From: Chloroflexota bacterium
Lineage (GTDB): Bacteria > Chloroflexota > Limnocylindria > Limnocylindrales > CSP1-4
DNA length: 12,627 nucleotides
Direction: 5' to 3'
Assembly: GCA_021790715.1 (NCBI GenBank)
Contig: JAJYGK010000148.1
Coordinates: 1 to 12,627 of the forward strand
The notes below the pieces were generated by a model. It saw only the letters and a program-made list of their open reading frames with translations. It had not been told where the DNA came from and did not search any database. Shown piece after piece: positions 1-5,716 of this stretch. Numbering within the stretch: position 1 is the first letter of the stretch; each line of letters begins with the position of its first letter. The position numbers and the translations under genes were made by a program.

Positions 1-697
1 CGAACGCGAAGTCGACCAGGTCGGTGAAGGCGTCGGCGCTCGGCTGCTCGTTGTACGCCTGGACGCGGGCCTTGGCCTCCTTCAGGAGCGCCTTGGTCCC
101 CTCCCCGGTCGCCTCACGCTGCGCCTTGACCAGGTGCAGGTCGGGCACCTGTCCGAGCAGACCGTCGGCCTCGGCCTGGGCAAAGCCGTCGCGCACGATG
201 CGTTCCGACTCACGCCCGTACGGCAGCCGGTGCTGCGGATGCAGGGTGCGCGTCTTGCGCTCGGTGTCGTTCTTGGTCCACTCGAAGAGCTGCAGAATGC
301 CCTTCCAGGGCTCCTCCGCGATCTGCTCGCCGAGCTCGATCGCCTTGGCCAGGACGACCTCCTCCTCCGCCGTCAGGAGCGGTACCTTGCCGATCTCCTT
401 CAGGTACATGCGGACGGGGTCGTCGATGCCGATCATGTCGGCCGAGAGCGCCTCGATCTCCTCGGGCGTCGGCTCCTCGGCCTCTTCCTCGAGCTGCGCC
501 GGCGGCTCCTGCCAGGGGCCGCGGTCGCCGTCCTCCACGGCGACGTCCACCCCGAGCTCCGCTGCAGCGAGCTCGGGAACCTCGTCGATCTCCTCGTCGG
601 TGTCCTTCGGCGACACCTCGTCGTCGATGCCGCGACGGCGCCGATCGCGCTCCAGGACGGAGGCGACGAGCACCTTGTCGGACGGGTCCATGGTCAT
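1..697 (-). CDS. rpoD: RNA polymerase primary sigma factor RpoD, N-terminal part (cut by window edge)
   Basis: This is the housekeeping sigma factor, which directs RNA polymerase to promoters. The 232 visible codons start at the ATG at 697-695 and run off the left edge, so regions 2 to 4 are not seen. Residues 1-90 are charged and very acidic. Residues 92-123, with the core DDPVRMYLKEIGKVPLLTAEEE, are a clear sigma-70 region 1.2. Residues about 128-232 form a charged, non-conserved insert with no region 2.1 yet, as in primary sigmas that carry a spacer between 1.2 and 2. No classical region 1.1 is recognisable. The start is supported by GGAGGA at 708-703, 5 nt upstream. The ATG overlaps the dnaG stop as ATGA, so translation is probably coupled to primase. 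A second ATG two codons in (691-689) is less well spaced. The family call is secure; primary rather than alternative sigma is inferred from region 1.2 and the dnaG linkage. Confidence 0.93.
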   Translation of the reverse strand, partial: MTMDPSDKVLVASVLERDRRRRGIDDEVSPKDTDEEIDEVPELAAAELGVDVAVEDGDRGPWQEPPAQLEEEAEEPTPEEIEALSADMIGIDDPVRMYLKEIGKVPLLTAEEEVVLAKAIELGEQIAEEPWKGILQLFEWTKNDTERKTRTLHPQHRLPYGRESERIVRDGFAQAEADGLLGQVPDLHLVKAQREATGEGTKALLKEAKARVQAYNEQPSADAFTDLVDFAF

Positions 698-2754
698 GCG
701 GGTCCTCCCACTGCGGTCCTGTCGGTTCGTGCAAGTACGGTGGAAGCGGCCGCCCGGCGGTCCAGGTCGGCGCGCTCCCGCTGGAGCGTTCTGATTCGGT
801 CGTGCAGCGCGTCGAGCGCGGCGGGTTCGCGCGAGCCGGCTGCGGGTTCGCGCGCGCCGGTGGCAGGTTCGCGCGCGCCGGTGGCAGGTTCGCGCGCGCC
901 GGCCGCGGGCCGAGCGTCGCGTCGCGCCTCGAGCTCCGCGAGATCGGCGCGCAGGAAGTCGAGCTCCTCGTCCACGTGGCGTCGCTCGAGGTTGATCAGG
1001 CACTGGTCCACGGCACGGGCCGCCCGCTCGGCGGGGAGCTCCGGGCCGCGCCGCAGCAGCAGCCCGCGGGCGATCAGCCCGAGCTCGGGATCGAGCGAAG
1101 GCAGGAACGCCTCCGGCGCGACCCCCCATGCCCCCGGATCGGCCTCCCGCGCGGACGCGTCGGCCGCCAGCAGCGCCCGCCAGAGCTCACGGGCGGGCGT
1201 CGTCAGGAGCGCCTCCGGCGCGAGGTCCGTGCGATCCAGCCGCACCTCGGGGAGCCGCAGGAGGAGCCCGAGCAACTCCTGCTCGATCGGGTCGAGCGTC
1301 TTCGCCGCCGCCGCGGGATCGGATCCCTCCCGGGCCGAGAGGACGGCCTCGGCCGTGAAGCGGCCGGTGCCGTGCCCGGTCGCGCCCGGATCGTCGGCGC
1401 CCGGACGGGTCGACTCGGGTCGCTGCAGGACCTCGAGGATCGTCCGCTCGTCCACGCCGCTGCGTCGGGCCAGCGCCTGCACGTACGCCGTCCGCTCGAC
1501 CGGGTCGCCGATGTGGCGGAGCGTGGGGGTGACGGCCTCGACGAGCCGCTTGCGCCCGGCCACGGTGCGCGGATCGTGCCGCCCCGCGAAGTAGTCGACC
1601 AGGTAGTCCATGATCGGCTGCGGCTCGGCGGTGGCGGACTCCCAGGTCGCGCGCTCGTCGCGGATCACCTCGTCGGGGTCGCGTCCCTCGGGCAGTCGCA
1701 CCACGCCGACCTCGGTCAGCCCGATCGGTGCGCGGCTGCGCTGGATCTCCGAGATCAGCGCGGTCAGCTCGGTCGCGCCGAACGTCCCGGCGCTCTGGCC
1801 CGCGGGATCGACGTCGTACGCGAGCGCGATGGCCGGCGCGTAGCGCGTCACCAGCTCGACCTGGGCCGCCGTGAGCGCCGTGCCGAGCCCCGCGACGACG
1901 TTCTGGAAGCCGGCCTGGTGGGCCATGAGCGCGTCCGTGTAGCCCTCGACGATGACGGCCCGGCCGGTCCGGCGCATGGCCGCCCGGGCACGGTCGATGA
2001 GGTACAGGGAGCGGCTCTTGTCGAAGAGCGGCGTGGCCGGCGAGTTCAGGTACTTGGGGCCGTGATCGCGCTCCGGGGCCCCCTCGGCCGGTCCGCCGGC
2101 GCGCTCCAGGATCCGGCCGCCGAGCCCGGTCGCGTTGCCCGCGGCATCGCGGATGGGGAAGATGACGCGCCCCCGGAACCGGTCGTAGACCCCGCCCCGC
2201 CGGCCGCGGAGCGCCAGGCCCACCGTCTCCAGCTCGTCGTCGGTCGCGCCGCGCTTCGTCCGCAGGGCGCGCGAGAGCGTCTCCCAGCCGTCGGGTGCGT
2301 AGCCGAGCTGGAACGTCCCGATCGTCTCGTCCGTGAACCCGCGGCCGCGGAGGTAGTCGAGGGCGGTTCGGCCGTGGCGCGACTCGGTCAGGACGGCGTG
2401 GTAGAACGCGATCGCCGCCTCGAGCACCTCGCGCAGGCGCCGCTTCCGGGCGTCCTCTCGCGTCGTGCGCTCGTCGAGCTCCACGCCGGCCCGTGCCGCG
2501 AGCAGGCGCAGCGCGGCCGGGAAGTCGATCCCCTCGCGCTGCATGACGAAGCTGAAGATGTCCCCTCCCAGGCCGCACCCGAAGCAGTGCCAGCTCTCCC
2601 GCGCGGGCGTGACGACGAACGACGGCGTGCGCTCCCCGTGGAACGGGCACAGGCCCTTCCATGTCGTGCCCGCCTTCCGGAGGGGGACGCTCTCGCCGAT
2701 GATCTCGACGATGTCGAGCTTCGACTTGACGGTGGCGACGACGCCTGTGGACAA
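694..2754 (-). CDS. dnaG: DNA primase DnaG
   Basis: DnaG makes the RNA primers for replication and binds the DnaB helicase through its C-terminus. With the start chosen here it has 686 residues. The CHC2 zinc ribbon is at the N-terminus: C36-P-F-H39 and C57-F-G-C60. The TOPRIM core follows, with VIVEGYTDA (E270) and AYDVDPAG (D314, D316) as metal-binding acidic residues. Helical C-terminal segments end at residue 686. The open frame extends upstream to 2928, but family similarity begins at the residues TVKSKLDIVEIIGE. I chose the TTG at 2754-2752, with GAGAGG 4 nt upstream, giving MSTGVVATVKSK. An ATG at 2877 is the main alternative. Four 7-residue repeats (about residues 617-644) interrupt the C-terminal helical region. 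The stop overlaps the rpoD start (ATGA). rpsU, the third gene of the enterobacterial macromolecular synthesis operon, is absent. Confidence 0.95.
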   Translation of the reverse strand: MSTGVVATVKSKLDIVEIIGESVPLRKAGTTWKGLCPFHGERTPSFVVTPARESWHCFGCGLGGDIFSFVMQREGIDFPAALRLLAARAGVELDERTTREDARKRRLREVLEAAIAFYHAVLTESRHGRTALDYLRGRGFTDETIGTFQLGYAPDGWETLSRALRTKRGATDDELETVGLALRGRRGGVYDRFRGRVIFPIRDAAGNATGLGGRILERAGGPAEGAPERDHGPKYLNSPATPLFDKSRSLYLIDRARAAMRRTGRAVIVEGYTDALMAHQAGFQNVVAGLGTALTAAQVELVTRYAPAIALAYDVDPAGQSAGTFGATELTALISEIQRSRAPIGLTEVGVVRLPEGRDPDEVIRDERATWESATAEPQPIMDYLVDYFAGRHDPRTVAGRKRLVEAVTPTLRHIGDPVERTAYVQALARRSGVDERTILEVLQRPESTRPGADDPGATGHGTGRFTAEAVLSAREGSDPAAAAKTLDPIEQELLGLLLRLPEVRLDRTDLAPEALLTTPARELWRALLAADASAREADPGAWGVAPEAFLPSLDPELGLIARGLLLRRGPELPAERAARAVDQCLINLERRHVDEELDFLRADLAELEARRDARPAAGAREPATGAREPATGAREPAAGSREPAALDALHDRIRTLQRERADLDRRAAASTVLARTDRTAVGGPA
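823..906 (-). repeat. Four 21-bp tandem repeats inside dnaG
   Basis: Four head-to-tail 21-bp units lie at 823-843, 844-864, 865-885 and 886-906. The two middle units differ by one base, and the outer units differ at a few. On the coding strand each unit encodes seven residues of the form G-A-R-E-P-A-T/A, so the array is in frame with dnaG. It sits between two charged helices of the C-terminal, helicase-binding part of primase. A unit length divisible by three means copy-number change would keep the frame. Confidence 0.9.
2746..2754 (-). other. DnaA-box-like 9-mer overlapping the dnaG start codon
   Basis: The minus strand reads TTGTCCACA, identical to the DnaA-box form typical of high-GC actinobacteria. 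Its first three bases are the TTG proposed as the dnaG start codon. It is a single copy, and a 9-mer can occur by chance in a window this size, so DnaA binding is only a possibility. Confidence 0.25.
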
Positions 2755-2884
2755 CGGACCTCTCGGTGGGGGGTTCCGGCCGTGGCTCGGACCCGCGGTC
2801 GCCTCGACGCGGCAGCCGGGCCGGAACCGGTGTGCGGCTGGGTGATCCGCGCTCCCGCCGCGCGACCACCCGGACATGCGTAGG

Positions 2885-2907
2885 GCCGTGTCAAGTCTTG
2901 ACACGGC
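2885..2907. promoter_or_regulatory. 23-bp perfect palindrome, putative operator upstream of dnaG
   Basis: Two perfect 11-bp arms (GCCGTGTCAAG and its complement) flank a single central T at 2896. An odd-length palindrome with a one-base centre suits a homodimeric helix-turn-helix repressor. No U-tract follows on either strand, so a terminator is unlikely. Relative to the promoter proposed at 2920-2948 it would lie at about +6 to +28, a classical repressor position. The cognate regulator is not in the window. Confidence 0.6.
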
Positions 2908-2919
2908 ATCAGAGGCAGG

Positions 2920-2948
2920 ATGATGCACCCGCGAAGCGGGCGTGTCAA
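2920..2948 (-). promoter_or_regulatory. Predicted sigma-70 promoter of dnaG-rpoD
   Basis: On the minus strand a perfect -35 TTGACA (2948-2943) is followed after exactly 17 nt by CATCAT (2925-2920), which matches four of six -10 positions. Transcription would start near 2913, leaving a leader of about 160 nt before the TTG of dnaG. The spacer contains a hairpin, CCCGC-TTC-GCGGG (2940-2928). The -35 is itself one copy of the TGTCAAG half-site, so a protein bound there would block it. Confidence 0.45.
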
Positions 2949-2985
2949 GGGGTTTCGGCCCGGAATCCGGGGCTTGTCAAGGGGT
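2943..2985. repeat. Two direct copies of TGTCAAGGGGT (operator half-sites)
   Basis: The 11-mer TGTCAAGGGGT occurs at 2943-2953 and again at 2975-2985, 32 bp apart, or three helical turns. Both carry the TGTCAAG arm of the flanking palindromes but lack the second arm. Between them a short hairpin CCCGG-AAT-CCGGG (2959-2971) is visible. They are probably half-sites of the same regulator, though this is inferred from sequence only. Confidence 0.55.
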
Positions 2986-3026
2986 CCGGGCGCGTTCCCA
3001 TGGCCGATTCCGCCCCCGCCGGCGAC

Positions 3027-3043
3027 TTGTCAAGTCTTGACAA
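3027..3043. promoter_or_regulatory. 17-bp perfect palindrome, second putative operator
   Basis: TTGTCAAG and its complement CTTGACAA flank a single T at 3035. The inner seven bases of each arm are identical to those of the palindrome at 2885-2907. It lies 20 nt downstream of the yjbQ stop codon and about 120 bp upstream of the proposed dnaG transcription start. It could act at a distance with the downstream site. Confidence 0.55.
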
Positions 3044-3062
3044 AGCGGAGGAAACGGCGCTG

Positions 3063-3557
3063 TCACTCCCCGACGATCTGGACCCGGACCGTCCGCTCCC
3101 GCGCGCGCACCTGGTCGAAGTCGGCGAAGTAGATCCGCCCGAACTCTCCGAGCGTCAGGGCCCCGTCGACGACCGGGATCGCCTGCGAGCGACCGAGGAG
3201 CACCGAGCGCAGGTGCGCGTCGGTGTTCAGCGACCATGCGGGAAGCTCGTCGCGCCCGCGGGCGGCCTCGATGTGCCGCGGCCCCGGGTGCTTGTACTGT
3301 CCTTCGGTGCGGCAGCGCGGGACGATCGACTCGAGCACCGTGACGAGATCCTGCATGAGGTACTCCGTGCCCCAGTAGTCCACGTCGTCGGATGCCTCCT
3401 GGATCAGCACGCTGCAGGTGGTGTGCTGCGAGTACACGAGCAGGATCCCATCACGGATGCCCGAGCCGCGGAGCGCCTCCTCGACCTGCGCCGTCACGTC
3501 GTGGAAGGTCGGGCGAGTGTCCGACTGGATCGCGAACGACGCATGGCAGACGGTCAT
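3063..3557 (-). CDS. yjbQ: YjbQ family protein (UPF0047, secondary thiamine-phosphate synthase-like)
   Basis: This is a 164-residue single-domain protein of the YjbQ/UPF0047 family. Some members have weak thiamine-phosphate synthase activity, but the physiological role is not settled. Family marks are YSQHTTCSVLIQE (residues 42-54, with H45), the later AHLRSVLLGRSQAIPV (114-129, with H115), GALTLGEFGRIYF (132-144) and the ending VRVQIVGE. It is slightly longer than the usual 130-140 residues because of an insert at about 85-105 (YKHPGPRHIEAARG). The ATG at 3557-3555 has a strong GGGAGGT (3571-3565) 7 nt upstream and overlaps the stop of the triosephosphate isomerase homologue as ATGA, so it is the last gene of that operon. 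A role in the sugar pathway is suggested only by this coupling. Confidence 0.88.
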   Translation of the reverse strand: MTVCHASFAIQSDTRPTFHDVTAQVEEALRGSGIRDGILLVYSQHTTCSVLIQEASDDVDYWGTEYLMQDLVTVLESIVPRCRTEGQYKHPGPRHIEAARGRDELPAWSLNTDAHLRSVLLGRSQAIPVVDGALTLGEFGRIYFADFDQVRARERTVRVQIVGE

Positions 3558-4276
3558 GCCACCGACCTCCCTGTGTGGACCTCGTCCCAGGCCCGGCGGA
3601 CGGCCCGGATCATCGACTCGAGCATGGCGACGGGGTCGGCTGCCTCGAAGATCGCGCTGCTCGACCCGACCGCCTGGGCGCCCGCGGCGATGACCTCGTA
3701 CACGTCGCGCGGCCCGCCGATGCCGGCCCCGTGCAGCACGCGTATCTCCGGGTCGATCGCCCAGATCGTCTCGTTCGCCGCCCGGATCGCGGCGTCGGCA
3801 CCGTGGTTCCGCGATCCCCCCGCGATCATCCCGGGCTCCTCCACGATGATCACGTGGGGGTGCAGGCGGGCGATCACGGCCGCCTGGGCGGCGTCGTCCG
3901 CGCAGACCATCGTCGCGAGCCCCACCTCGTCCGCGCGCTCCATCGTCCGCGCGAGCTCCTCGTGGCTCAGCCGCCGTTCCGCGTGGTTCAGCAGGACACC
4001 ATGGGCGCCGGCCGCGCGGACCGCCTCGGGCAGGACGGCCCCGATGCCGCGCCCGGGTCGCAGCGCGTCCATGTGCTGCGCGAACACGAGGACCCGCTCC
4101 ACGGCCCGCGCGACGGCCGGGATGTCGACGTACTGCGGCGTCAGGACGATCCGGACGTCGTGTGCGGCACCCAGCCGGTCGGCGGCGCGGGCGAGGGCGA
4201 CCACGTCGGGGCCCCACGCGTAGACCTTCGGGCCGACCTCGAAGAACGGCGGCGCGAGCTCCAGCGTGCTGCGCAT
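3554..4276 (-). CDS. Triosephosphate isomerase homologue, archaeal type
   Basis: This 240-residue TIM barrel resembles the short archaeal triosephosphate isomerases. Recognisable parts are the active-site Lys region EVGPKVYAWG (K17), FAQHMDALRPG (65-75), the catalytic His in LLNHAERR (H98), the catalytic Glu strand VEEPGMIAGG (E146 or E147) and the phosphate-binding end HGAGIGGPRDVYE followed by GSSSAIF. The N-x-K motif reads G-P-K here, so the Asn is missing. This hints at a specialised substrate, for example a tetrulose or other ketose phosphate, rather than glycolytic turnover. In the operon it would convert dihydroxyacetone phosphate from the aldolase to glyceraldehyde-3-phosphate. The ATG at 4276 lies 23 nt after the isomerase stop with only a weak ribosome site. 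The fold is certain; the exact reaction is inferred. Confidence 0.8.
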   Translation of the reverse strand: MRSTLELAPPFFEVGPKVYAWGPDVVALARAADRLGAAHDVRIVLTPQYVDIPAVARAVERVLVFAQHMDALRPGRGIGAVLPEAVRAAGAHGVLLNHAERRLSHEELARTMERADEVGLATMVCADDAAQAAVIARLHPHVIIVEEPGMIAGGSRNHGADAAIRAANETIWAIDPEIRVLHGAGIGGPRDVYEVIAAGAQAVGSSSAIFEAADPVAMLESMIRAVRRAWDEVHTGRSVA

Positions 4277-4299
4277 GGCGATGGCGTGTGCCGGTCGCT

Positions 4300-5688
4300 T
4301 CAGACGACCACGGCATCGATGCCGAGCATCCTGGCCAGCTCGAGCAGGTGACGAGTCCAGCGGCCGCGCGCCGCCCCCATGTGGTGGGTCGCACCGGCCA
4401 TCAGCCAGGCGTTGCACCACTCGTCGATGGGCAGCGAATCGTGCCGGAAGAGCGTCTGCGGCGCCGAGATCGGGCGTGGCGGGAACGGCAGCAGCTCGCC
4501 TTCCGAGATCACGAAGCGCCACCGGCTCTCGCCCGTCGTCACGAGGGCGAGGTTCGTGATGGGCCCGGGCTCGTAGGCGAATTCGAAGCCGGCACCGAAC
4601 CCGGCGACACCCTGGTAGTAGATGGAGTGCTTGACGGCCACGCCGCGGGGGACCGCGAGCGCCGGGTTGCCGTGGCCGTCGTGCGAGAACATGACCGCGT
4701 TGTTCTCGAAGTCGATCACGTAGTTCTCGAGCGTGGTGGCCTGACCGGCGAGCTCCTGGAGCGCGATCTGTGCGACCGCGCACGCGACGTCTCCCTCGGG
4801 CGCGGCCGGGATTCCGATCTCGCACAGCCGCCCCGTGCCGTAGGACGGGATGATCCCGACGCGAGGATCGCTGAGCCAGACCTGGTCGAACGCGGTGAAC
4901 GCGTCGAGGTGCTGTTCCCTCGCGACGGACTCCAGGGCCAGCGCCATCCTCGCCGAGCGCTCGAACACCCCGGGATCCATGTCGACCCGGTACCGCCCCC
5001 GCTCCGTCGCGACCAGGGCATCCACGTCCGCCTGGGGGATCTCCCCGAAGCGCACCGAGATCGTCTCCGGTTCCACCGGCCACACCACCGGCCCCACGTC
5101 CTGGCGCAGCGACAGTGCATCGAACATGAGGTCCGTCATGCCCTCGAACGGATGGCCCACCAGGCCGACCTTCGCGGTTCTCAGCCGACGGCGCACCGCG
5201 GCGGCCTGGATGACCTCACGTACCTGCTGCCGTCCCGCCGGGTCATCGAAGCGGGACGTGACGATGCTGAAGTCACGTCCGGTGCGGATGAGGACGGCCG
5301 TGAGCTCGGGCATCCCCGCCATCCCCGAGTTGAGCATGACCACGTCGAAGCCGTCGGATTCCCCGAGGCGGGCGATCTGCTGCGTGTTCCACACGAGCAC
5401 GGGTGCCGTCGTGTCGAGGAAGCAGCGGGCGGGCACGATCCCCTTCGTGTAGGCGAGCTCGACCGCCACGATGATGTCGACGTCCTCGGCGTTGAACAGT
5501 CGCGCCGCCGCCGCCGCCTGATGCTCCTCCTCCACGAGGCCCGCGTGGACCACGGTGCCGTACTCGCCGAGGGCGGCGGCGATCCGCGCGGCGGCCTCCG
5601 TGGCCGCGGGACGCATGTGCGCCGTCTTGTTGTAGGCGTCCTCGAGGAGCGCCATCACCAGCACGCCGATCTTCGCCTTCGCGCTCAC
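4300..5688 (-). CDS. L-arabinose/L-fucose isomerase-like sugar isomerase
   Basis: This 462-residue protein belongs to the AraA/FucI superfamily, metal-dependent aldose-ketose isomerases. Visible landmarks are an N-terminal Rossmann-like start (KIGVLVMALLEDAY), VLVWNTQQ (97-104, matching the HTQ strand of AraA), EGDVACAVAQIAL (298-310, with E298 as a candidate metal ligand), DFENNAVMFSHDGHG (326-340) and AGATHHMGAARG (431-442), the C-terminal His pair region. The start is a GTG (5688-5686) with GGGAGGA (5700-5694) 5 nt upstream. It lies 28 nt downstream of the kinase gene and 23 nt upstream of the TIM homologue. The substrate cannot be read from sequence. Family members act on arabinose, fucose and related pentoses or 6-deoxyhexoses, and some uncharacterised ones may not be isomerases. 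Confidence 0.82.
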   Translation of the reverse strand: MSAKAKIGVLVMALLEDAYNKTAHMRPAATEAAARIAAALGEYGTVVHAGLVEEEHQAAAAARLFNAEDVDIIVAVELAYTKGIVPARCFLDTTAPVLVWNTQQIARLGESDGFDVVMLNSGMAGMPELTAVLIRTGRDFSIVTSRFDDPAGRQQVREVIQAAAVRRRLRTAKVGLVGHPFEGMTDLMFDALSLRQDVGPVVWPVEPETISVRFGEIPQADVDALVATERGRYRVDMDPGVFERSARMALALESVAREQHLDAFTAFDQVWLSDPRVGIIPSYGTGRLCEIGIPAAPEGDVACAVAQIALQELAGQATTLENYVIDFENNAVMFSHDGHGNPALAVPRGVAVKHSIYYQGVAGFGAGFEFAYEPGPITNLALVTTGESRWRFVISEGELLPFPPRPISAPQTLFRHDSLPIDEWCNAWLMAGATHHMGAARGRWTRHLLELARMLGIDAVVV

Positions 5689-5716
5689 CGTTGTCCTCCC
5701 GGCCCGCAGTTCGCAG

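Larger units (their letters stand above)
2755..3062. other. Intergenic region between yjbQ and dnaG
   Basis: This 308-bp gap holds no convincing gene. Its content is the TGTCAAG motif cluster, the predicted dnaG promoter and two short GC hairpins (2928-2940 and 2959-2971). No hairpin followed by a T-run is visible on the minus strand, so no intrinsic terminator for the upstream catabolic operon can be pointed to. The stretch 2755-2884 is GC-rich leader without a motif that I recognise. Confidence 0.6.

Noticed and set aside
802..2883. Plus-strand open frame of 693 codons opposite dnaG
   Set aside because: It is antisense to a clear primase. Its translation is low-complexity Arg/Gly/Ala-rich, as expected from a GC-rich shadow frame.
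2755..2928. N-terminal extension of DnaG from the ATG at 2928
   Set aside because: The 58 extra residues are unlike primase, the ATG lies upstream of the predicted transcription start, and they run through the palindrome.
2885..3043. Palindromes as transcription terminators or a CRISPR-like array
   Set aside because: There are no T-runs on either strand. The copies are short, unequally spaced and lack spacer-repeat organisation.
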